Positions 46,553 to 55,762 of a DNA stretch of 64,000 bases are shown here, in pieces; the stretch's first letter is position 1; each line of letters opens with the position of its first letter. The position numbers were made by a program, and so were the translations under genes. The stretch is from Bacteroidales bacterium (GTDB lineage: Bacteria > Bacteroidota > Bacteroidia > Bacteroidales > Prolixibacteraceae). The stretch lies in the NCBI GenBank assembly GCA_012719495.1, contig JAAYAG010000077.1, positions 1 through 64,000 of the forward strand, in the 5' to 3' direction. The notes under the pieces are model-generated. The model saw only the letters and a program-made list of their open reading frames with translations. It was not told where the DNA came from and searched no databases.

Positions 46553-49500
46553 TTACACAAGAATATCGGTAGGCAATTTCCCAAAATGCTTTTTAAATAC
46601 TGTTCCAAAATATCCCACACTTGAAAAACCGCACATCTCACTAACTTCGGTTACCGAGTAACGTTTTGTTTTCAACAATTGTAGTGCATTATTCAATCTG
46701 ATTAATTTAATGAATTCTGAAGGAGATTGGTCGGTAAGCGACTTTATCTTTTTATATAACAAAGAAGTACTCACATTCATTTCAGATGCAAACTCATCTT
46801 TTCCAAAAGCTGAATTGGAAAGGTTATCAGCTACAATTGCCAAAGCCTTTTTCATAAACTTATCATTCAATTCATTTTCAAAGATCGTTTCAGCTTCCAT
46901 TTCGCTGCCTTTTATCAGCTTAAGGGCCCTGTCGCGAATTTGTTCCCTGTTGCGCAGAATAGTCTTTGCTCGCTGAATAAGGAGCCCCATGTCGAATGGT
47001 TTGGTCAGATAATCGTCGGCACCAAGGCCAAGACCATGCAACTGTTCCGATTTGCTATTTAAAGCAGTGAGTAAAATGATTGGTATGTGACTTGTTTCAA
47101 AAGTCGACTTCATCAATCGACAAAGCTCAAAACCATCCATATTGGGCATCATAACATCTGAGATAACAATATCGGGCAGGTCGCGTTGAATAACTTTCCA
47201 AGCCTTTTCCCCATCACAAGCTGTACTTACCTGGAATTGTTCTTTGAGTGGATGTTTCATAAAATTTCGAAGGTCTTCGTTGTCTTCAACCACCAAAATT
47301 CGCATCAAATTTTCTTTAGTTCCGTTGCTTTCGTTTTCTTCCGATTCTACTGATTCTTTTACAGTTGGCTTTATTTCACCTTTAATAGCACCTAATTCAC
47401 TGGTTTGGTTGTAAGGCATTATTATTTTAAACTCGGAGCCCACATCTTCCTGACTGGTACAAGTAATTCGGCCACCATGCATTACAACATATTTTTTTGC
47501 CAATAAAAGACCGATACCCGAACCAACGATCTTAGAATTTACGGCATTTTCGCCACGATAAAATTCTTTGAAAAGTTGTCGCTGAGCTTTTTTACTTATA
47601 CCTATACCCTGATCGGCTACTTCAACGGACCAGGTACCAACTTTCCCATCAAAAGTCACAAGAACCTCTCCGCCAGATTTTGAATACTTTATTGCATTTG
47701 AAATCAAATTATCAATTACTTTTTCAACCATCGACTCATCGATTGCCGTAAAATATTCCTCTTGTTCAGAAGAAAAAACAAGTTTAACGTTATGCTTTGC
47801 GGCAAACGATTCGAACATAACCATCCGATGACGCAATAAACTCACGATATCTATCATTTCGAGGGAAAGTTGCTCCCTGCCAATATCAATTTTCTGAAAA
47901 TCGAGAAGCTGAGTCGATATTTTTACCAATCGGGCTGTCTGTTCCAAAGCAAGTTCGAGATAATAACGGCCATTTGATGAAAGGTTTTTCTCTTTGACAA
48001 GTTCTTCGATTGGCGCATTTATCAGCGTTAATGAGGTACGCAGATCGTGTGTCGTGTTGGTGAAAAACTTAATTTTCTCTTCAGAATGTGTTTCTCGCAA
48101 TTTATCGATATAATACAAAAATGAGAATGAGATGATTATCATACCCAACACGAGCAAGATTGACAAGAACCACCAAGTTCTCCAAAACGGAGGAACCATA
48201 TCGAACTGTATCTCTCTTTCGTCGATAACATTTGTCAAAGAAGAATCCAACATCCTTATTTTCAACACAAATTCTCCACTAGGAATATTTGTATAGGTGA
48301 GCTTACGTAAATTTCCAGGCTGACTCCAGTCCTTGTCAAGCCCTTCCATTTTCCACGAAAATTGGGATCCTACCTCAGTAACTCCCATAGGTACCATTTC
48401 TACTGTAATCGTGTTCTGATTATGTTTCAATTTCACCTTTTTAAGACTGTCTACCGGAGTTGCTAAAGACATGACAGATTTGTCACGAATAGATCTTCCG
48501 GAAACAACTAAATCCTGAATGAAAATTTTTCCTCCAGGCTTACCTTGTTGAAGTTTAAACGGGTTAAAAATTAATGCTCCTGAGTTTGTTCCAAATATCA
48601 AATTCCCATTCTTGAGTTTGAAACTTGAGTTCAAATTAAAAGAAACATTTGATAATGAGATATTTGATGAGTAATTCTTAATATTTTCTGTTTTGGGATC
48701 TATCCGGCATAACCCATTTTCGGTACCTACCCACAAAAATCCATTGTTTAAAATTATACTATTAACAAAATTTGAGGGCAACCCCATTGACATGGTAAAC
48801 TTTTTGGTTTCGCCAGTTCCCAAATCATATTTTATAACCCCATCACCACTGGTACACAACCATATAACATTCTCATGAACAAGGATATCGTAAATCAAAT
48901 ATCCCTCGACAAGGTTTTGAAAAGAACCATCGTTTTTATTAAACTTTACCAGTCCAAATGTACACCCAAGCAATAAGTAATTATCATCCAATTCATTAAC
49001 AGAATATATAGGAAGCGGGGCATAAGCAATAAAAATCTTTTCTGCAACATGGTATCCAATAAGATTTCCTTGAACCCCACCAATCCAAATATTATTGCCA
49101 CGATCACGAAATATATTGAATACAAAGTCGTTACCAACAGTACCCTCTGGTCCGCTTGTTGAGTAATGGGCAATTTCTGCCCCACTATTTCCATCGAGCA
49201 AATACACCCCCGAAGAATACGTCCCTGCCCAAATATTTCCGTCACGATCTTCACATAACGACATAAATACCTGGGCTTGCTTTTGGGTATTGTGATAAAA
49301 TGATTTCCATTGATTAGTAGAAGGGTTCCAAAAACTGATTCCATTGTTGGTTGCAAACCACAAATTGCCCCTACGATCTTCGATAACACTGTTTACATCA
49401 TTGTTAACCAATGAATTTTTATTGTTCGAAGAGTGAATTACTTGTGTCAATTCAGAAGAGGCCTGGTCGAAAAAAGAAAGGCCACCGCTATAGGTACCAA

Positions 49501-50443
49501 CCCATACTCGCTGATTTTCATCACAATAAATATCGTACACTCCATTACCCCGTAAAGAATAAGGGTCGTCGGAATTATCTTTATACACATTGGCAACCCG
49601 CTGACTGTACTTTTCAATTTCCCAAATTCCCTGACCGTCAATTCCGCATAACAAGGTGGAATCGGTATTCTGGGTAATAGCTAAGATGGGTTGCAGCGGA
49701 AAGTTCTCGATAGTAGCTTTCTTCAATGATGATTGATTAAAATCGTAAAATAAAAGTCCGCTGGATACTGTACCAATCCAAAGACGACGTAATTTACTGT
49801 CGTAGTTCATATGAGATATTGGCGACATTCCGTGAATCGAAAAGTCAGTCAATTTTTCATTCTTCATGCTAGAAACATCGATGACATTCAATGTATTAAA
49901 AATTGTATAAGCCAGGCGATTACCATCAATCTTTTCTAAACTGGAAACAATTCCGCCAATTTCGTTTACCCAATGCAACCCCTCTTGATCGTACATAAAC
50001 AACCCTGCCGATGAACCAATCCATAACCTTCCCATTGAATCTACAACCATACTATTTACAGACAGATAATTAGATTTCAATTCACGACTCATATTAATAA
50101 TTAAATCAAACCTGTCGTTAATGGGATTATAATAGAACAATTGGCCATTGTTTGTATAGGCGAATAACTTATTGTTGTCGTAGGAGAGTTTTACACTAAT
50201 TATATTGGCTGTTTCGTATTGCAAATAATACACCCGGTAATCATCATCGCCAACCCGAACAATACCTGTTTTTGATGAAGCCCAAATAAAGCCGTTATAA
50301 TCTTTGCAAATTGAATTTATTTCGCGCATGGAAACTCCATACATATCATTGATACTGTAGAATTTAACGTTAGATGCAAACATCAAATTGACATGCAAAA
50401 AACAGTCTACAATAAAAAAAAGAATTACAATAAACCTTCTCAT
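46553..50443 (-). CDS. Hybrid two-component system regulator (HTCS)
   Basis: 1296 residues in one chain: signal segment (1-24), periplasmic two-bladed-propeller repeats to about 680, a Y_Y_Y domain, membrane helix (about 757-780), HisKA with H799, HATPase (NLISNAIKYSKSGGE, DQGIGIS), receiver domain from about 1047 (LVVEDNEDL, phospho-acceptor in VISDVMMPNMDG) and AraC-type DNA-binding domain to the end. The kinase H-box reads HDLRTSLTLI, with serine where proline is nearly fixed. Such regulators sense oligosaccharides in the periplasm and activate the adjacent sus genes; here xylo-oligosaccharide is the likely signal. It lies directly upstream of xusA on the same strand. Confidence 0.95.
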   Translation of the reverse strand: MRRFIVILFFIVDCFLHVNLMFASNVKFYSINDMYGVSMREINSICKDYNGFIWASSKTGIVRVGDDDYRVYYLQYETANIISVKLSYDNNKLFAYTNNGQLFYYNPINDRFDLIINMSRELKSNYLSVNSMVVDSMGRLWIGSSAGLFMYDQEGLHWVNEIGGIVSSLEKIDGNRLAYTIFNTLNVIDVSSMKNEKLTDFSIHGMSPISHMNYDSKLRRLWIGTVSSGLLFYDFNQSSLKKATIENFPLQPILAITQNTDSTLLCGIDGQGIWEIEKYSQRVANVYKDNSDDPYSLRGNGVYDIYCDENQRVWVGTYSGGLSFFDQASSELTQVIHSSNNKNSLVNNDVNSVIEDRRGNLWFATNNGISFWNPSTNQWKSFYHNTQKQAQVFMSLCEDRDGNIWAGTYSSGVYLLDGNSGAEIAHYSTSGPEGTVGNDFVFNIFRDRGNNIWIGGVQGNLIGYHVAEKIFIAYAPLPIYSVNELDDNYLLLGCTFGLVKFNKNDGSFQNLVEGYLIYDILVHENVIWLCTSGDGVIKYDLGTGETKKFTMSMGLPSNFVNSIILNNGFLWVGTENGLCRIDPKTENIKNYSSNISLSNVSFNLNSSFKLKNGNLIFGTNSGALIFNPFKLQQGKPGGKIFIQDLVVSGRSIRDKSVMSLATPVDSLKKVKLKHNQNTITVEMVPMGVTEVGSQFSWKMEGLDKDWSQPGNLRKLTYTNIPSGEFVLKIRMLDSSLTNVIDEREIQFDMVPPFWRTWWFLSILLVLGMIIISFSFLYYIDKLRETHSEEKIKFFTNTTHDLRTSLTLINAPIEELVKEKNLSSNGRYYLELALEQTARLVKISTQLLDFQKIDIGREQLSLEMIDIVSLLRHRMVMFESFAAKHNVKLVFSSEQEEYFTAIDESMVEKVIDNLISNAIKYSKSGGEVLVTFDGKVGTWSVEVADQGIGISKKAQRQLFKEFYRGENAVNSKIVGSGIGLLLAKKYVVMHGGRITCTSQEDVGSEFKIIMPYNQTSELGAIKGEIKPTVKESVESEENESNGTKENLMRILVVEDNEDLRNFMKHPLKEQFQVSTACDGEKAWKVIQRDLPDIVISDVMMPNMDGFELCRLMKSTFETSHIPIILLTALNSKSEQLHGLGLGADDYLTKPFDMGLLIQRAKTILRNREQIRDRALKLIKGSEMEAETIFENELNDKFMKKALAIVADNLSNSAFGKDEFASEMNVSTSLLYKKIKSLTDQSPSEFIKLIRLNNALQLLKTKRYSVTEVSEMCGFSSVGYFGTVFKKHFGKLPTDILV

Positions 50444-50557
50444 ATACAGGTTCTTAGTGATGTGAGTGATGTGAATTAAAGTTTTTCCCCTGCCAAAAAA
50501 AATGGCATCTCCAACAAATTACAAGTGAACCTCCCACTGTTCTTATGCAATTTGAAT

Positions 50558-50588
50558 CAAAAATATAAAAGAACTCAAGACAATGCAA
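50558..50588 (-). promoter_or_regulatory. Promoter of the HTCS gene, minus strand
   Basis: On the minus strand TTG (50586-50588) and TATTTTTG (50558-50565) are 20 bases apart, a good fit to the Bacteroidota consensus. It gives a leader of about 110 bases, and suggests steady expression of the sensor. Confidence 0.5.
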
Positions 50589-50610
50589 AAAATGAAAGAA
50601 ATGTTGCGGA

Positions 50611-52704
50611 TTAATTTGATTTGAAAATACCTTCAGTCTTCAATTTCTGCTCCTTTTCAACCTTTCCCTCAGAATCTATACCAATGAAATAATTGTTATA
50701 AAGCCCCAAAGAATCAGGTTGTGGCCATCTGGTGTTATTTTTCACTCTAAACTGCCCATCTTTGGGGTTAAGTAAGTAAACATCTTCTCCGCCAGCATCA
50801 ATAAAAATGGCATGCTGAGCCGACTCGTACTGAGCTGTGGCATCGGTCTTATTCTTATATGTTTCCAACAAATCGCAACGTCCAAAAAATCCATCAATTT
50901 CTCCAACATCATAGTAATCATTGCCTTCCATCTCAATAAAAAAAGTGTTCGACCGCACCATCGAATTAGCAATGCCAAACATTTTCAACCGATACCGATC
51001 GTTTCCTTTACCATCGACAAACAAGGCATTGCTGAAGTCCCATCCAAAAGAAAGCGCTGCTCCCGATGTTTTATCAAGGAAATACCGATCATCGCCACTG
51101 TCATCAACCAATACTGCCTGAGCAAAATGCGCCGCTGAAGCCTGACTAAAATAGCAACTTTCGAACAGGTCATTCCCTTGAGCATCAAAAAGGACCCCTG
51201 TTCCAAACCAATAGCCCGACGCTTGTGAAAAATTCCCTGCCTTATAGGTATCGTTCCCTTCAAAATCGACCAAAGCACCTGTTCCACCAGCCCAAGATAA
51301 CTTACAGCCAGGTACTTCTCTCCTTCCCTGTCCTGCACCTTGCGCAAAACAAAAATTTACTTTCCCGTCGGAATGATAATCGGCCCGACCGGGGCTTTTT
51401 GCAGGGTTACTTTCAGCAACAAAAACATCGTTCCCAGAATAATCGACCATGAGGCCAAGGGCCGAACTACCGCCCATTCCCTGACCATCGCCATAAATGT
51501 AATAATAATCGTTACCTGCCCCACCAGCACATATACCAGCCCCGAAATACGCACAGCCCTGACCCGAATTTTGCATAACACAAGAATCAGTTCCCCCGGC
51601 ATCGTATAAAATCCCCACACCAAAGAGACCAAAACCTTGTGCATAATTCTTTGCCAAATAGTTATCGTCGCCGTGCAAATCGGCCAGCAATGAAGCACCA
51701 AGAACCCCAACGCCCTGAGACAATCCGGCTTCTGAAGATAGGTAACGGTCGTTCCCGTCGAAATCGATCAACGCGGCAACAGGTGTCGTTGGCGAAGTGG
51801 CGGCAAATGTCCCCCGATAGGTATCGTTGCCTCCGATGTCGATAACCAACAACGGGTTAACAAGGTCATACTGCCTGTCAGACCTGTCGGATATAATAAT
51901 CGTTCCCAACGAAGTTTGTATTTCAACATGAAAAGCCTGTGAAAAAGAATGAAGAGCCGACAACGAGTCAACAGTTTGAATAAACAAGCTACAGGCATCG
52001 ACCATACAAACAGCAGATTTACAAACAAAATAAGGATTGAATTTTTTGGCAGCTTTTTCAATGGCTAGTGAATGTAAAGAATCAGAGTCATACAAGGTTT
52101 GAATTCCGGTAAAATTAAATAATTCATTTTTCACATCTATAGGTATTCCATTAGTTGAGAGTCGATTATATTTTATCGATCGTCGGAATTCACATAAAAG
52201 TTTTGCCAATGGGTCATGAAGCCATTGTGGTAAATTAGACAGATCGTTCCGTAATTTTTCTGATGAAATGAGCCGATCGTTGCCCAACCTGTCAATTTTT
52301 TTAATTTCCCGGAACAAATTTGCCGATGAAGATCTCATCTGCTGGCTTGCTCCTATACTATCCGAAAGCAAAGTGTAAAAAGTGGCCGACAATAGTGAAC
52401 GAAGCACAGAGGCTGACCTATTCGTTCCCCGATCATCTGGCTTGCATTTCAACCTGTTGTTTAATTGAGTGGTATAATCGCCAAGCTGCAATGGATTTGC
52501 ATACAAACTATCGAAATATACGGGTTTAAACATCACCTCGTGAGGAAATCGGCTCCACGATTCTTTTGGCCTGATGCCCAATTCTGAACGGTTGCGCCCA
52601 ATACACTGCAAAGCTTCGTCGAGCAATTGATCGCCAATAAGCTGACTGCTAGAAGTTAGCACAAACCCGAAAATAAAAACAAGCAAAAACAATAATCTAC
52701 GCAT
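50611..52704 (-). CDS. Secreted GND-repeat protein, unknown function
   Basis: 697 residues. Signal peptide (about 1-20), a helical region to about 270, then about 12 repeats of the pattern xGGNDxYxx at intervals of roughly 25-30 residues: IGGNDTYRG, FDGNDRYLS, LHGDDNYLA, YSGNDVFVA, FEGNDTYKA, GKGNDRYRL, MEGNDYYDV, AGGEDVYLL and others. Between them are Gly/Ser/Ala-rich stretches (GQGCAYFGAGICAGGAG). The pattern recalls calcium-binding RTX-like beta-solenoids, but the period is three times longer than the RTX nonapeptide. Its start overlaps the stop of the VanZ-like gene by eight bases, so the two are translated together. No family name can be given with safety. Confidence 0.85.
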   Translation of the reverse strand: MRRLLFLLVFIFGFVLTSSSQLIGDQLLDEALQCIGRNRSELGIRPKESWSRFPHEVMFKPVYFDSLYANPLQLGDYTTQLNNRLKCKPDDRGTNRSASVLRSLLSATFYTLLSDSIGASQQMRSSSANLFREIKKIDRLGNDRLISSEKLRNDLSNLPQWLHDPLAKLLCEFRRSIKYNRLSTNGIPIDVKNELFNFTGIQTLYDSDSLHSLAIEKAAKKFNPYFVCKSAVCMVDACSLFIQTVDSLSALHSFSQAFHVEIQTSLGTIIISDRSDRQYDLVNPLLVIDIGGNDTYRGTFAATSPTTPVAALIDFDGNDRYLSSEAGLSQGVGVLGASLLADLHGDDNYLAKNYAQGFGLFGVGILYDAGGTDSCVMQNSGQGCAYFGAGICAGGAGNDYYYIYGDGQGMGGSSALGLMVDYSGNDVFVAESNPAKSPGRADYHSDGKVNFCFAQGAGQGRREVPGCKLSWAGGTGALVDFEGNDTYKAGNFSQASGYWFGTGVLFDAQGNDLFESCYFSQASAAHFAQAVLVDDSGDDRYFLDKTSGAALSFGWDFSNALFVDGKGNDRYRLKMFGIANSMVRSNTFFIEMEGNDYYDVGEIDGFFGRCDLLETYKNKTDATAQYESAQHAIFIDAGGEDVYLLNPKDGQFRVKNNTRWPQPDSLGLYNNYFIGIDSEGKVEKEQKLKTEGIFKSN

Positions 52705-53536
52705 CAGATTTCTTTCTTTCGGTACCGAACAACAAGATATAAAAAATTGCAGTACAAGTAATCAGTAACGACCCAGGTAAAGGTTTCAGCACATGAAAAC
52801 GCACATTGAGATGGCTGATTACCGTAAAAAAACCGGGATATTCTTTTTTAATTAAAACAAATATCGGCGAAGTACCATCGGTAGGCATAAAATATGAAAA
52901 TTCGCCTATACAATACATTATTACAAGCGACAGAAAAATAGCCGCAAAAACAAAAAACTCTGATGTATGATACCATTTTGGACGGCTAATAGTAGAAAAA
53001 CCTATTGAAAAAAGGAACAAAACCCCCAATGCGGTGCCCAATTCATTGAGGAAAATATCGTTAAAATCGAAATAATCGGTACGTTGAGGGGCAAGAATCA
53101 AATACTGGTATAATTCGTCGAAGAAACCGGCTAGTGTACTAATTATGAATGTACGATTAAGATTCCTCACCAACGGATAGATAAAAAGACACAGGCTGAA
53201 ATACTGGGCAAAATGAATCATTTCGACATTGTGAACCAACAGCAACTTGAACGAAGCCATCATTAACCCCAAGGTTATAGCCATGCCCGTTAAAATACGT
53301 TTGCGGTAAGGGTGACCAATAATTTTGGGGATAAGGAAAGCCACTAAAATTACTAAAAGCAGCACCCCGGAAATCATGATTGTATTTTGGTAGAATAACC
53401 GTGATTTTGTCTTAAACAAATACACCACGGCCAAACCTACCTGCTCGTGGGGTAACACAATAAGCAGATAGTAAATAAAAGCTATTACGCAACCAATTAA
53501 TCGGTTACACGAGATCCAGTCGTAAATTTTCTTCAT
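52697..53536 (-). CDS. VanZ-like membrane protein
   Basis: 279 residues with about seven or eight membrane helices. The segment FDELYQYLILAPQRTDYFDFNDIFLNELG carries the DExxQ and NDIxxN motifs of the VanZ-like family. VanZ was found in a teicoplanin-resistance cluster, but most relatives have unknown membrane roles. First gene of a two-gene unit with the GND-repeat protein; the eight-base overlap suggests coupled translation. Confidence 0.8.
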   Translation of the reverse strand: MKKIYDWISCNRLIGCVIAFIYYLLIVLPHEQVGLAVVYLFKTKSRLFYQNTIMISGVLLLVILVAFLIPKIIGHPYRKRILTGMAITLGLMMASFKLLLVHNVEMIHFAQYFSLCLFIYPLVRNLNRTFIISTLAGFFDELYQYLILAPQRTDYFDFNDIFLNELGTALGVLFLFSIGFSTISRPKWYHTSEFFVFAAIFLSLVIMYCIGEFSYFMPTDGTSPIFVLIKKEYPGFFTVISHLNVRFHVLKPLPGSLLITCTAIFYILLFGTERKKSDA

Positions 53537-53733
53537 ACATCAACCAATAATCTAATGGGGATTTGTTTGCAATTCAATATTCTGAATTTCCCGATGAAAA
53601 CTCAGCAATCATCAAGGTTTTCACAAAGAAACACAATACGCGATAGAAATTCAAATATTGCTCCGAGATGATTCCATGATGCTATTTAATAACCTGAGTT
53701 CGTTACCATATAAAGCAGCGTTGGTTGTAAAAA

Positions 53734-53765
53734 AAATGTCGGGAACAATTACGTCCCCGACATTT
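53734..53765 (-). terminator. Terminator of the metallohydrolase sus operon, minus strand
   Basis: AAATGTCGGG (53734-53743) pairs perfectly with CCCGACATTT (53756-53765). On the minus strand a run of T follows. It lies about 220 bases after the T9SS gene. A small TCCCGA/TCGGGA palindrome lies between at 53861-53876. The rest of 53537-53986 has no gene. Confidence 0.8.
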
Positions 53766-53986
53766 ATATAGTATTTCATCCGAATATTATTTGTTTTTTA
53801 AGGTCGGATGGAACTCGCATGTGAATATTAGCTAACGCTGAACTTTGTTTTATCCGTGTTTCCCGACAAATCGGGACAAGTTGTGTTTGTAACGAACATG
53901 CTCGTTTCATGATTTAATCATGCAAATGTTAACATTGTTTTGACTCCGCAATTGCATTTCAGCGAATAATATCAAAACCACTGCTT

Positions 53987-55735
53987 TTACAACACAACTT
54001 TTACAGTCTCTGTACGATTGTTTTCCCCGTTAAGTTTTAACAGGTACAAGCCTTTTTGTTTCACTGTGGGTACAAACGAGAATGATCCTGAAGATGGCAA
54101 TGAATAACGACCAATAAGTTGCCCGGAAGTAGAATAAACTGATACATTATTGTACTCCTTGGCATAGGTTAAATTAATGGCCCCATTATCGGCAAAAACT
54201 CTTGTTTTCATTATTTCACGACCATTAATACTTGTATAATCGCCCTGCGTTACAGAAATTGGAAAACTTGCCCCATACGTCTTTAATAGCGCTGTAGTTC
54301 CTCTGCCTTTTACTCCTGAAGGCAGTGCTTCTGCGGTAAAGGTCAATGTAATATCCCAGGTAACTTCATCGAAGGTGAAATCATACGAGAGCCAATCAGG
54401 CAATTCATTTTCGAACCAAATATCCTCGGGAGAATACATCGAAGTGATATTAAAAACCTTGCTGTCGCCACCTACAGAAGCAATATACGTATTGTCATCG
54501 GCTAATAAATATGAATAAAAAATACCTAAATTAAATGCGAGAGAAGTACTTCCTTCGTAATCGTCAAGGTAACGTACGCCATCCTCATAGTAAAAGACAA
54601 ATGCATTGTTTTCATTAACCGGAGACGTATCAAATTCCTGAGCCATTACCGAAAATTCTGCTCCTTCAACATTAAACCCTTTTAATTCAATAAGGATTGC
54701 ATCGCTAATTTCAATATAATCTTGAGTAACTTCAAAACCAAGATCAGCGTCGAATACCGAAAATTCGCTAAAAACTATTGTATAGTAAGTATTTTCGGAA
54801 CCAAATGGACCTAAAATATTATTTGCTTTAGCCGTTGCAGAAGCAATTGTATCGCTGAGATTACCTTCATCGTCTAATTTATGTATAATCAATTGCAACT
54901 CAGTGCCAGCAGGAAGGGTACAATATGTCGCATTTATCCATAAACTATCCAAAATATACTCATGGGTCGGTTTCTCAAAATAGTTTGCTACGGCATCAAC
55001 AGAGCCATCAAGGCTAGATCCAAACAAATAATCGCCTTCTTCGAAATAATACGCATACATATTTTGATGACAATCATAATTGCATGCACCTACTTCTAAA
55101 TCTCCAAAACTTCCACCTGCAAAAACGTAGGTACTATCTACCCCACCCAACGAATAAGTCATGGTGTTAGTCCCGTCGGTTGCCGTTAAAGAAGGGGTAC
55201 TAAAAAATATAGCATAAGGAAAATATGCTTCGGGATTTTCTTCCGTAGAGGTTAAAGTAGCCAACGAGATACTATACTCATCAAATGGTCCATTCGGGTC
55301 GGGCAAAGTCCACAAATAAGAAGTAGCACCTCCTGAGTAATTTCTCCAATTAGATGAGCTGTAAGCAGGACCTAACAGATAATAATCATAATAATACCCA
55401 AAATCAGTGGTCATACCCGCCCAAAAATAGCCCAGTGGCCTCATAAACACCACAGAGTCCAAGGTATTAATGTTTTTTTGATTAAAACCAACTGCCCCAG
55501 GTATCCGTTTATTTTTAGAAATGTTATCTAACCGAGACAAACCGTTCCCTTTGTATTTAACTGCATTTGTCGCACTTAGCATAGTAGATTCTCTTTTTTC
55601 AAGAGTTGGAATTATGCTATTCGATACCATCGAAGCATTTTTTGGCCCTCTTCCAGCTTTTAAATCTCGCATTTGCGCATTTACAAAAGTTGAAATAAAT
55701 ACAGCCAACAAGATCAATGTAATTTTTCTTTGCAT
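53987..55735 (-). CDS. Secreted T9SS cargo protein of unknown function
   Basis: 582 residues. Signal peptide (about 1-20), a large beta-rich region rich in Tyr, Ser and Asp without a recognised catalytic motif, and a C-terminal T9SS type A sorting domain of about 75 residues (VSVYSTSGQLIGRYSLPSSG, ending in RTETVKVVL). It should cross the outer membrane through the type IX system and remain at the surface. Last gene of the second sus operon, 27 bases after the DUF4302 gene, so it may bind or present the substrate of that system. Confidence 0.82.
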   Translation of the reverse strand: MQRKITLILLAVFISTFVNAQMRDLKAGRGPKNASMVSNSIIPTLEKRESTMLSATNAVKYKGNGLSRLDNISKNKRIPGAVGFNQKNINTLDSVVFMRPLGYFWAGMTTDFGYYYDYYLLGPAYSSSNWRNYSGGATSYLWTLPDPNGPFDEYSISLATLTSTEENPEAYFPYAIFFSTPSLTATDGTNTMTYSLGGVDSTYVFAGGSFGDLEVGACNYDCHQNMYAYYFEEGDYLFGSSLDGSVDAVANYFEKPTHEYILDSLWINATYCTLPAGTELQLIIHKLDDEGNLSDTIASATAKANNILGPFGSENTYYTIVFSEFSVFDADLGFEVTQDYIEISDAILIELKGFNVEGAEFSVMAQEFDTSPVNENNAFVFYYEDGVRYLDDYEGSTSLAFNLGIFYSYLLADDNTYIASVGGDSKVFNITSMYSPEDIWFENELPDWLSYDFTFDEVTWDITLTFTAEALPSGVKGRGTTALLKTYGASFPISVTQGDYTSINGREIMKTRVFADNGAINLTYAKEYNNVSVYSTSGQLIGRYSLPSSGSFSFVPTVKQKGLYLLKLNGENNRTETVKVVL

Positions 55736-55762
55736 CTGATTTATTTTTAATTGTTTATTTTT

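Noticed and set aside
50491-50507. TGCCA-A-run-TGGCA hairpin between HTCS gene and GND-repeat gene
   Set aside because: Five-base stem with no T-tract in the direction of either gene; not accepted as terminator.
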